A DNA stretch of 64,000 nucleotides from Stutzerimonas nosocomialis. GTDB taxonomy: Bacteria; Pseudomonadota; Gammaproteobacteria; Pseudomonadales; Pseudomonadaceae. A program made the position numbers and the translations under genes. This document shows positions 1 through 7,176 of this stretch, one piece after another. Numbering within the stretch: the first letter of the stretch is position 1; each line of letters starts with the position of its first letter. The notes under the pieces are model-generated. The model ran no database searches. It was not told where the DNA came from and saw only the letters and a list, made by a program, of their open reading frames with translations. The stretch covers positions 62,001 to 126,000 of the forward strand of contig NZ_QLAE01000004.1 in the NCBI RefSeq assembly GCF_005876855.1. Reading direction: 5' to 3'.

Positions 1-60
1 GTCGGGGTGCAGATGCGTGACCGCTGAAGCGGGGCGATCGAGGCTCGGGGACATCGTCAT
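1..60 (-). CDS. Start of the next siderophore-operon gene (partial)
   Basis: Only about 20 codons of a minus-strand gene are in the window. It begins with ATG at 60-58 and reads MTMSPSLDRPASAV before running off the left edge. The ATG overlaps the stop codon of the acyltransferase gene in an ATGA arrangement, so it is translationally coupled and belongs to the same operon. In alcaligin- and desferrioxamine-type operons the gene after the N-hydroxylase and acyltransferase is an IucA/IucC-type NIS siderophore synthetase. That identity is inferred from context; 20 residues are not enough to show it. Confidence 0.5.
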   Translation of the reverse strand, partial: MTMSPSLDRPASAVTHLHPD

Positions 61-632
61 GGGGCCTGTTCCTCCAGTGAGTGAGCGAAATCATGGGGCG
101 AGCAGAACGCCAGCCGGGCGGTCTTGCCCGGCAGCTGGACGGTGCCGGCGTCGACGAAGCCGACCAGCCGGTTGAGGCGGTGTACCCGTTCGTTGCGCGC
201 ATCCGGCTCGACCACCACCCGCTGCGCGCCGAGCGCATCGAAGAGGAAGGCCATGACGGTGCGCAGCACGTCGCGGGTGTAATGGCGGATCGGCCGCTCG
301 GCCGGGCCGACGAAGAAGTGCATGCCGATGTCGCCGGGCTGGACCGGGTAGCAGTCGCCGAGCGGGTCGCGGCCCGGGTCGTAGCACTCCATGACGAACG
401 CCGGGCGGCCCTCATGGAACCCGAGGTAGGCCTGCAGGCCGTGGGCCGCGGCGTCGCGGTAGAACTCGGCGGTCGCCTCGACGCTCATGTTCTGCATGTT
501 CCAGAAATGCGCGTAGTCCATCTGGTACCAGGGCTGGATGATCGCTGCGTCCTGCTCCAGACGCAGCGGACGCAGGCCGAAGGCCGGGTTCAGCGCGGCG
601 CGGTTGTCCGCCGGCATGATCAGTTCAGGCAT
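57..632 (-). CDS. GNAT-type siderophore acyltransferase (AlcB/RhbD/IucB-like)
   Basis: The 191-residue product looks like the acyltransferase that acylates a hydroxylated amine in hydroxamate siderophore synthesis (AlcB, RhbD and IucB family). Family-like segments are the HFWNMQNMS stretch near residue 42, GDIGMHFFVGP near residue 100, and a C-terminal acetyl-CoA-fold stretch with VVVEPDARNERVHRLN followed by GF around residues 140-158. It is a soluble cytoplasmic protein with no signal peptide. It is the third gene of a minus-strand operon: N-hydroxylase, MFS exporter, this gene, then the gene entering from the left edge. It overlaps both neighbours by a few bases, which implies translational coupling. 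The two Fur-box-like sites at about 3.2 kb should control it. The acyl donor (acetyl, succinyl or other) cannot be read from the sequence. Confidence 0.8.
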   Translation of the reverse strand: MPELIMPADNRAALNPAFGLRPLRLEQDAAIIQPWYQMDYAHFWNMQNMSVEATAEFYRDAAAHGLQAYLGFHEGRPAFVMECYDPGRDPLGDCYPVQPGDIGMHFFVGPAERPIRHYTRDVLRTVMAFLFDALGAQRVVVEPDARNERVHRLNRLVGFVDAGTVQLPGKTARLAFCSPHDFAHSLEEQAP

Positions 633-1821
633 GGCAGGCCTCCGCGGGTGCGCGGTGGCGGCTGTCGACGCCGAACCAGCCGCGGTCGATGGCGGCGGTC
701 AGCAACATGCCGGCCGCGGCGATGGCGAAGCTGGCGGGCACGCCGACCCAGTCGACCAGGTAGCCGGCACTGAACGACGAGAGCAGCACACCGAGGTTCT
801 GGAAGAAATTGGTCACGCCGAAATCGCGCGCATACATTGGCGGTGTGCTGACCTTGAACAGCGTGACTTCGAGCTTGACGATCACCTGATACAACGCCCA
901 GCCGTACAGGCAGCGCCCCAGCACGATCAGCCACGCCGAATCGCTCGCCTGCAGCGCCAGCCCCGCCGCGCCGAGCAGCAGGTTGAGCAGGGTGTGATCC
1001 ACCCAGCGCGGCTGGCTCGCCATGCGATGGCGCAGCGCCAGGGCGACCAGCGCGACGATGCCGGGAATGGCGAACACCACGCCGGTGAGCATCTGCTCGG
1101 CGAGGCCGGTGCGCGCCTCCCAGTACACCGTGAAGAACGGCCGCACCAGGTAGGCGCTGAAGTCGAACAGGAACATCAGCAGGCTCAGCTTGAGCAGGGC
1201 AGACAGCGCCTCCGGCGTGCGCCGCGGGGCGGGTGCGGCGCGCTCGGCCGCATCCTCCGACAGCACCCGCACCACCCGTCCGCTGCGGATCAGGTAGGTG
1301 CACAGGGCGAACTGCACGAGATCGCCCGCCGCCATCAGCGCCACGCAGAAGCGCGGGCCGAATTCCTGCAGCGCCAGGCCGCCAACCGCGGCACCGAAAA
1401 TGGCGCCGATGTGCACCACCACCGAGAGCAGCCCGATGGTCACACTGTGCCGCTCGGCCGGTTCCAGGCGCATCAGGTAGGGAAACATCAGCAGGTAGCT
1501 GGCCTTGGTCATGAACATCAGCATGGTCAGCAGCCAGTACGCCTCGACTGTCGGCGCCCAGATCGCCAGCAGGCAGAAACTGGTGGCGGCCAGTTGCGTC
1601 CAGGCCAGCAGATGCATGGTCTCGACACGCCGCGCAACGCGGGCCCAGACCGGCAGCATGCACATCACCGCGATGGAGATGGCGGCGATGTAGGCGCCCA
1701 CGTGCACCGAGCTGGTCAGGCCATAGCGCAGCTCGAAGAACTGCGGGTAGAAGGCGATGAGGATCGAGTCGCTGATCACGCCGAAGGCGGACATGATCAG
1801 GATGGTGGTACGCAGCGTCAC
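625..1821 (-). CDS. MFS transporter, probable siderophore exporter (AlcS-like)
   Basis: A 398-residue, very hydrophobic protein with about 12 predicted membrane segments and the 6+6 layout of the major facilitator superfamily. I start it at GTG 1821-1819 (VTLRTTILIMSAFG). That codon overlaps the TGA of the upstream hydroxylase gene (GTGA), and the ORF's longer upstream extension reads as low-complexity shadow translation. Its place between the N-hydroxylase and acyltransferase genes points to export of the siderophore made by the operon, as AlcS does for alcaligin. The next gene overlaps its 3' end by 8 bases. The substrate is inferred from position, not from residues. Fur control is expected. 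Confidence 0.78.
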   Translation of the reverse strand: MTLRTTILIMSAFGVISDSILIAFYPQFFELRYGLTSSVHVGAYIAAISIAVMCMLPVWARVARRVETMHLLAWTQLAATSFCLLAIWAPTVEAYWLLTMLMFMTKASYLLMFPYLMRLEPAERHSVTIGLLSVVVHIGAIFGAAVGGLALQEFGPRFCVALMAAGDLVQFALCTYLIRSGRVVRVLSEDAAERAAPAPRRTPEALSALLKLSLLMFLFDFSAYLVRPFFTVYWEARTGLAEQMLTGVVFAIPGIVALVALALRHRMASQPRWVDHTLLNLLLGAAGLALQASDSAWLIVLGRCLYGWALYQVIVKLEVTLFKVSTPPMYARDFGVTNFFQNLGVLLSSFSAGYLVDWVGVPASFAIAAAGMLLTAAIDRGWFGVDSRHRAPAEACHA

Positions 1822-3152
1822 GAGCCGACGGCCTCCCGCTCCAGCGCGATGAAGCCGCTGTCCTCGCCGGGCACGAAGTCCTGGAACGCCGTGCGCGGCT
1901 CGCTCGGGTAGTGGTCGTGGCCGGTCAGCTCGGCCAACAACCGGCTGTTGCGAAAGCACGCCAGGCCCAGGTCGGGGTTGGTCAGGCCATGACTCTGCAG
2001 ACCGACGTTCTGCACGTAGATCTCCCGGTTGTGGTGATCCACGGCCCAGCGTTTGGACGGCGAGTAGCCGCCCTCGGCGTTCCAGCGGATGCGTGCGCGG
2101 ATGCCTTCGACGAAGGCCGGCACCTGGTAGCGATAGCCGGTGGCGAAGACCACGGCATCGGTGCGGTGGCGGTAGCGCCGGCCGAGTTGGGTATGGCGGA
2201 AATCCAACTCCCAGCCGCGGCCGTCGGGGGCGCGACGGCAGGCGTCGAGCGCCATGCAGGTCAGCAGGCGCGTCGGCGGCGCGTCGCGGTGGCGGCGCTC
2301 GTCGAGCAGCGCGTAGATGCGTTCGATCAGCGACTGGTTGATGCCGTTGTAGATGCTGCGCTGGTCCTCCAGCACCTCGGCTTTGATGGCCGGATCGAGA
2401 CCATGGAAGTAGTCGCCATATTCAGGGGTGATGAGTTCGAGCGTGAGCTTGGCGTCCTCCATCTGGAAGAAGCGCGGCGCGCGGGTGACCCAGTTGAGCC
2501 GGTAGCCGTGGCGCTCCGAGTCCTGCAACAGATCGTGGTAGACCTCCGCCCCGCTCTGCCCGCTGCCGATCACCGTGATGCTGCGCCCGGCCTGCAGACG
2601 CGCGCGCTCGGCGAGGTAGCCGCTGCTGTGCACCAGGTGCGCATGGTCCCCAGCGGCGCAGCAATCCGGCAGGCGCGGCACGCCGCCGATGCCGATGACC
2701 AGTTTGCGGGCCTGGTAGGCGAACGCCGTGCCGGCCTCGGTTTGCCCTGATATCCGATAGAGGCCGGTCGCCGCATCGTGACTGATAGCCCGTACGTCAC
2801 GTCCGCAGCGCAGGTTGTCCAGCCGCGACGCGGCCCAGCGGCAGTAGCGGTCGAACTCCTGGCGATCGAGGTACCAGTTCTCGCGGATGTAGTAGGTGTA
2901 CAGCCGGCCCTGGTGCTTGCAGTAGTTGAGGTAGCTGAACGGGCTGGTGGGATCCGCCATCGAGACCAGATCGGCGAGGAAGGGATTCTGCAGCGTGGTG
3001 CCGTCGAGCAGCATGCCCGGATGCCAGCTGAACGCCGGCTTGCGGTCGAGGAATAGACTGCGCACACCGGGCAAGGGTGCCGTCAGGCAGGCGAGACCAA
3101 GGTTGCAAGGGCCAACGCCAATGGCGATGAAATCGTAGGGCGATTCGTTCAT
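1818..3152 (-). CDS. L-lysine/ornithine/diamine N-hydroxylase of siderophore synthesis
   Basis: A 444-residue flavin monooxygenase of the IucD/PvdA/AlcA family. It N-hydroxylates a diamine, lysine or ornithine, the first step of hydroxamate siderophore synthesis. The N-terminal FAD-binding glycine motif is GVGPCNLGLA at residues 12-21. FSWHPGMLLDGTTLQNPFL (about 41-60) is a family signature. The NADPH-binding motif GSGQSGAEVYHDLL is near residue 196, and ATGYRYQVP sits near residue 350. The length is normal for the family. It is the first gene of the operon, with the double Fur-box region 45-85 bases upstream of its ATG, so iron-repressed expression is expected. The exact substrate (putrescine or cadaverine as in alcaligin/bisucaberin, or lysine) cannot be decided here. 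Confidence 0.88.
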   Translation of the reverse strand: MNESPYDFIAIGVGPCNLGLACLTAPLPGVRSLFLDRKPAFSWHPGMLLDGTTLQNPFLADLVSMADPTSPFSYLNYCKHQGRLYTYYIRENWYLDRQEFDRYCRWAASRLDNLRCGRDVRAISHDAATGLYRISGQTEAGTAFAYQARKLVIGIGGVPRLPDCCAAGDHAHLVHSSGYLAERARLQAGRSITVIGSGQSGAEVYHDLLQDSERHGYRLNWVTRAPRFFQMEDAKLTLELITPEYGDYFHGLDPAIKAEVLEDQRSIYNGINQSLIERIYALLDERRHRDAPPTRLLTCMALDACRRAPDGRGWELDFRHTQLGRRYRHRTDAVVFATGYRYQVPAFVEGIRARIRWNAEGGYSPSKRWAVDHHNREIYVQNVGLQSHGLTNPDLGLACFRNSRLLAELTGHDHYPSEPRTAFQDFVPGEDSGFIALEREAVGS

Positions 3153-3198
3153 CCGCTAGCCTCTCCGCTGCACCATCAGGGTCAGTGGAAGCTAGTTC

Positions 3199-3235
3199 GA
3201 ATGATAATCATTGTCAAACAGCAATGATTATTGTC
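3199..3235 (-). promoter_or_regulatory. Tandem Fur-box-like sites upstream of the siderophore operon
   Basis: Positions 3199-3215 read GAATGATAATCATTGTC, close to the Fur consensus GATAATGATAATCATTATC. A second, partly overlapping half-palindrome, GCAATGATTATTGTC, follows at 3221-3235. They lie 47-83 bases upstream of the N-hydroxylase ATG, where a promoter is expected. Iron-dependent repression of the operon is therefore likely. The remaining ~120 bases up to the methyltransferase gene contain nothing I can name. Confidence 0.82.
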
Positions 3236-3354
3236 TTTCGCTTGTTTCACGAAAGCTGTGCTAGCCGAAGGCGGACGGCGCTATTGGCCCGTGCTGACGG
3301 GCGAGCAACTGCGCCCTTCGTGGCTTATGCCTTTCTAGGCTGTCCCGCCGAACG

Positions 3355-4083
3355 CTACCTGTTCAATTCATACGCGCACATGTTGACCGTCGCGGCCAGG
3401 TTCAGCGATTCGATGGCGCCAGCACCGGGAATCGTGAAGGGCTGGGCCTCGAGGGCGGCCAGTTGCTCGCGGGGTACGCCGCGCGCTTCGTTGCCGAAGA
3501 GGTAGCACTCGAAGGTCTTGAAGCTGGCCGATTGCACGGGCTCGCCGTTCATGTCCAGGCAGGCGATACGTTCGAAACGGGTGCGCAGCGAATCCAGTTC
3601 CACATCCAGCTCCAGCGGCGCATGGAAGATGGCGCCCATGCTGGCGCGCACGACCTTGGGGTTGTACGGGTCGACACTGCCGGGGCTGAGCAGGCAGCGA
3701 AAATCGCCGAACCACGCCAGGGTGCGCAGGATGGTACCCAGATTGCCCGGGTCCTGGATCTCGTGCAGGTAGATGGCGCGCTCGCCGCCGACGGGTGCGG
3801 CCGGCGTGGCTGTCGTCGGCATCGGCACCAGGGCGATGATCCCTTGCGGAGTCTTGGTGTCGGCGATCTGCGCCATCTGGCGGTCGCTGATCACCTGGGT
3901 GTCGAAGGGGCTCTGCCAGTGCGCGTAGGCGCCGGTCACGTACAGCCGGCTGCTCTGCAGCTGCGGGTTCTTCAGCGCCGCCTTCTGCAGCTCCAGCAGC
4001 AGGTGTTCGCCCTCGACCAGAAAATGCCCGAATTCGGTACGGTACTTTTTCTGGTGAAGTTTCTTGATGTCGTCGAGTTTCAT
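3355..4083 (-). CDS. TrmH/SpoU-family RNA 2'-O-methyltransferase
   Basis: A 242-residue SPOUT methyltransferase. Residues 1-30 form the N-terminal substrate-binding start (KKLHQKKYRTEFGHFLVEGEH). The three conserved SpoU motifs follow: LHEIQDPGNLGTILRTLAWFG (motif 1, about 106-126), the FGNEARGVP stretch (motif 2, about 195-203), and IPGAGAIESLNLAATVNMCAYE (motif 3, about 217-238). These build the knotted AdoMet-binding site that 2'-O-methylates tRNA or rRNA ribose. Which RNA it modifies cannot be said; the arrangement resembles RlmB/TsnR-like paralogues. It lies 9 bases after the FAD-oxidoreductase stop on the same strand and is probably co-transcribed with it. Confidence 0.88.
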   Translation of the reverse strand: MKLDDIKKLHQKKYRTEFGHFLVEGEHLLLELQKAALKNPQLQSSRLYVTGAYAHWQSPFDTQVISDRQMAQIADTKTPQGIIALVPMPTTATPAAPVGGERAIYLHEIQDPGNLGTILRTLAWFGDFRCLLSPGSVDPYNPKVVRASMGAIFHAPLELDVELDSLRTRFERIACLDMNGEPVQSASFKTFECYLFGNEARGVPREQLAALEAQPFTIPGAGAIESLNLAATVNMCAYELNR

Positions 4084-4092
4084 CGGTCCGGC

Positions 4093-5730
4093 TCAGTTGG
4101 CCTGCACGTCGGTGGTGTGCGTTTCGGACAACATCGACTTGGCCAGGGCCTCGGCGACCTTGATGCCGTCCACGCCCGCCGAGAGGATGCCGCCGGCGTA
4201 GCCCGCGCCTTCCCCTGCCGGGTACAGCCCTCGCAGGTTGAGGCTTTGCAGGGTCTCGGGATCGCGGGTGATGCGCACCGGCGAGGACGTGCGGGTCTCG
4301 ATGCCGGTGAGCACCGCATCGTCGCGGTCGAATCCACGGATCTGCTTGCCGAAGGCCGGAAGCGCCTCGCGGATGGCCTCGATCGCGTAATCGGGCAGCG
4401 AGGGCGCCAGATCGCCCAGGCGCACGCCGGGCTTGTAGGAAGGTTCCACCTCGCCGAATTCGGAGGACGGCACGCCGCGGATGAAATCGCCCACCAGCTG
4501 CGCGGGCGCGCAGTAGTCGCGGCCGCCCAGTTCATAGGCACGCGACTCCAGGCGCTCCTGCAACTCCACGCCGGCCAGCGGGCCGCCGGGAAAATCCTGC
4601 TCCGGGTTGATGCCCACGACGATGCCGGCATTGGCATTGCGCTCGTTGCGCGAGTACTGGCTCATGCCATTGGTCACGACGCGCTCCGGCTCGGAGGTGG
4701 CCGCCACCACGGTGCCGCCCGGGCACATGCAGAAGCTGTAGACGGCGCGGCCGTTCTTGGCGTGATAGACCAGCTTGTAGTCGGCCGCGCCGAGCTCCGG
4801 GTGCCCTGCGTACTTGCCCAGGCGCGCCTGATCGATCATGCCCTGCGGGTGTTCGATACGAAATCCCACGGCGAAGGGCTTGGCCTCGATGAACACGCCC
4901 TGGCGGTGCAGCATGCGGAAGGTGTCGCGCGAGCTATGCCCCAGCGCCAGCACGACATGGCGGCTGCGCAGGGTTTCGCCGCTGTCCAGTACCACGCCCT
5001 CGAGCTGGCCATCGTCGATCAGCAGGTCGGTCACCTTGCTTTCGAAGCGCACCTCGCCGCCCAGGGCGATGATCTCCTCGCGCATGGCGGCGACCACGCC
5101 GGTGAGGCGGAAGGTGCCGATGTGCGGCTTGCTCACGTACAGGATCTCGTCCGGCGCGCCGGCACGGACGAACTCGTGCATCACCTTGCGGGCGTAGAAC
5201 TTCGGGTCCTTGATCTGGCTGTAGAGCTTGCCGTCGGAGAACAGGCCCGCCCCGCCCTCGCCGAACTGCACGTTGGACTCGGGCGTCAGGGTCTTCTTGC
5301 GCCACAGTGCCCAGGTGTCCTTGGTGCGGCGGCGCACGTCCTTGCCGCGCTCGAGCACGATGGGCTTGAAGCCCATCTGCGCCAGGGTCAGCGCCGCGAA
5401 CAGCCCGCAGGGGCCGAACCCCACCACCAGCGGACGCTCGCCGAGCCCGGCCGGCGCCTGGCCGACCGGATAGTAGCGGGTATCCGGCGCCGGGATGACG
5501 TGGCGGTCATCGGCCAGCCGCGCCAGGACGGCCGCCTCGTCACGGACCTCCAGGTCGATGATGTAGATGAACAGGATGACGCTGTTCTTCTTGCGGGCGT
5601 CGTAGCTGCGCTTGAACACGGTGAAGTTCAGCAGGTCGGCGTCGCGGATGCCGAGGCGTTCGACGATGGCGCTACGCAGCGCCTCGGCGGAATGATCGAG
5701 GGGCAGGGACAGTTCGTTGATGCGAATCAT
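4093..5730 (-). CDS. NAD(P)/FAD-dependent oxidoreductase, uncharacterised conserved family
   Basis: A 545-residue flavoprotein. The first ~90 residues form a small alpha/beta domain (MIRINELSLPLDHSAEALR). A Rossmann FAD motif, VVGFGPCGLFAALTLAQMG, sits near residue 100, with VLALGHSSRDTF near 275 and a C-terminal FAD-closing motif GLYPAGEGAGYAGGILSAG near 508. CMCPGGTVVAA (about 330) carries the cysteine pair typical of this family. I chose the ATG at 5730 because homologues of this family begin MIRINEL; the longer ORF adds ten unlikely residues. It is widely conserved in gammaproteobacteria and its role is not established. It heads a two-gene minus-strand unit with the RNA methyltransferase. 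The 260-base gap to rlmE is the shared upstream region and shows no recognisable site. Confidence 0.82.
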   Translation of the reverse strand: MIRINELSLPLDHSAEALRSAIVERLGIRDADLLNFTVFKRSYDARKKNSVILFIYIIDLEVRDEAAVLARLADDRHVIPAPDTRYYPVGQAPAGLGERPLVVGFGPCGLFAALTLAQMGFKPIVLERGKDVRRRTKDTWALWRKKTLTPESNVQFGEGGAGLFSDGKLYSQIKDPKFYARKVMHEFVRAGAPDEILYVSKPHIGTFRLTGVVAAMREEIIALGGEVRFESKVTDLLIDDGQLEGVVLDSGETLRSRHVVLALGHSSRDTFRMLHRQGVFIEAKPFAVGFRIEHPQGMIDQARLGKYAGHPELGAADYKLVYHAKNGRAVYSFCMCPGGTVVAATSEPERVVTNGMSQYSRNERNANAGIVVGINPEQDFPGGPLAGVELQERLESRAYELGGRDYCAPAQLVGDFIRGVPSSEFGEVEPSYKPGVRLGDLAPSLPDYAIEAIREALPAFGKQIRGFDRDDAVLTGIETRTSSPVRITRDPETLQSLNLRGLYPAGEGAGYAGGILSAGVDGIKVAEALAKSMLSETHTTDVQAN

Positions 5731-5991
5731 GGCGATGGTCCTGGCCGGTGACTCCGGCAAAGGAAGCTACAGAAAGAGGCGGGTAGGCCGCGAATTGTAC
5801 CCGCCACCGCCCACCCCTGTCAGGCCTGGCCTGGGGGTCCGGCGCAAGACACGGTGCGGTTCGGCGCCGGGCGCCCTGCCCTGCGCCTGGCGTTATCGGC
5901 TTATAATTGCCGCACTCTGCGCCCAGCACGTTGCCCCTTGTCCCGTGCGCGGGTCCGCGTCTTCCATTGATTTTCCATGCCTGGCCCCCTC

Positions 5992-6612
5992 ATGAAACGA
6001 TCCAAAAGCAGCCGCCGCTGGCTGGATGAACACGTCAACGACCCTTACGTCAAACGGGCCCAGAAGGATGGCCTGCGCTCGCGTGCCAGCTACAAGCTGA
6101 TCGAGCTGAACGAGAAGGACAAGCTGATCCGCCCCGGCATGCTGGTCATGGACCTGGGCTCCGCCCCCGGCGGCTGGTCGCAGGTAGCCGGCGGCCTGGT
6201 GGGTGAGAAGGGACGGGTCCTGGCCAGCGACATCCTGCCGATGGACCCGCTGGACAACGTCGACTTCATCCAGGGCGACTTCACCGAGGATGCGGTGTTC
6301 CAGCAGATCCTCGACAAGCTCGACGGCAACCAGCCCGACCTGATCATCTCCGACATCGCCCCCAACATCAGCGGCGTCGCGGCCGCCGACCAGGCCTCCT
6401 CGATGTACCTGGTCGAACTGGTCCTGGACATGGTCCGGCAGGTGCTCAAGCCCAACGGCAACTTCGTGGCCAAGGTGTTCCAGGGCGAAGGCTCCGACGA
6501 GTTCCTGAAGGACGTCCGCACCTCGTTCGAGAAGGTGGTGATCCGCAAACCGGAGGCCTCGCGGCCGCGGTCGCGCGAGGTCTACCTGGTGGCGAAGGGG
6601 TTCAAGGGATAA
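5992..6612 (+). CDS. rlmE: RlmE (FtsJ), 23S rRNA U2552 2'-O-methyltransferase
   Basis: A 206-residue heat-shock rRNA methyltransferase. The AdoMet motif [15 protein letters not shown] lies near residues 47-61. The catalytic tetrad is visible: K near residue 33 (SRASYKLIE), D in the [12 protein letters not shown] segment (about 120), K in [12 protein letters not shown] (about 160), and E in [16 protein letters not shown] at the end. The start [14 protein letters not shown] at 5992 matches the usual N-terminus; an ATG five codons upstream is possible. In many gammaproteobacteria rlmE is followed by ftsH, but here it is followed by unrelated DNA. It methylates U2552 of 23S rRNA late in 50S assembly. 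Confidence 0.95.
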   Translation: MKRSKSSRRWLDEHVNDPYVKRAQKDGLRSRASYKLIELNEKDKLIRPGMLVMDLGSAPGGWSQVAGGLVGEKGRVLASDILPMDPLDNVDFIQGDFTEDAVFQQILDKLDGNQPDLIISDIAPNISGVAAADQASSMYLVELVLDMVRQVLKPNGNFVAKVFQGEGSDEFLKDVRTSFEKVVIRKPEASRPRSREVYLVAKGFKG

Positions 6613-6805
6613 GGCGGGCCCCGGCGCGCGGAGCAAGGCCGCGCGGCACGGCCATCCCCTCCTCCGGAGCCTGCGCCTGCGCCTGCCCGGGATGATCGAG
6701 CAAGTACGCCGGACGATCCGACTACGGGCAGGCGCTCACCGACGGGCAGACTCGTTCCCACAGCTTCCGGCTTTTCAGCCGAACCCGCGAGCATGGGAGA
6801 ACGAC

Positions 6806-7140
6806 ATGGTTCATCGATCCGCCTTCATCGGCGGCCTGGTACTCGGCGCCCTTCATCTGCTGACCCCCCCGGCGACGCCCCGCAATCGACGGAGCACACC
6901 ATCGCACAGCATCCCTATGTCGGCATGTGGGTCACCGAGGATGGCCAGATTCGTCACCTACTCCAGCCCAACGGCCGCTACGACGAGGCACGTGGTACCC
7001 GGGAGAGCGCCTACCAGGGGCGCTACGAAGTCAGAGGCAACCACATCGACTACTGGGACGACACCGGCTTCACCGCCGATGGCGAGTTCGTCGACCGGAA
7101 CACGCTGCACCATGGCGGGATGATCTTCCGCCGCCAGTGA
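6806..7140 (+). pseudogene. Atu4866-family small exported protein with a frameshift at a C7 tract
   Basis: From ATG 6806 the frame gives a clean signal peptide (MVHRSAFIGGLVLGALHLL). It runs out of phase at the seven-C tract at 6864-6870. The neighbouring frame then encodes a complete Atu4866-type domain: HPYVGMWVTEDGQIRH, then GRYDEARG, SAYQGRYEV and GNHIDYWDDTGFTADG, ending at 7140. Changing the tract length by one joins both halves into one exported protein of about 111 residues. The coding DNA is otherwise undamaged, so this could be a recent mutation, a phase-variable tract or a sequencing error. The domain's function is unknown. The alternative is a cytoplasmic 115-residue ORF from 6793 with an unlikely basic N-terminus. 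Confidence 0.7.
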
Positions 7141-7176
7141 GGCGGGGCGGCTGCTGTGGAGGCGGCGGCCGGACGC

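Noticed and set aside
538-1911. 457-codon plus-strand frame over the MFS exporter
   Set aside because: It has shadow composition. The minus-strand exporter overlaps both neighbours in a coherent operon.
3463-5751. Long plus-strand open frame of 762 codons
   Set aside because: It lies antisense to the RNA methyltransferase and FAD-oxidoreductase genes, whose motifs are clear. Its translation is Ala/Arg/Gly/His-rich shadow sequence.
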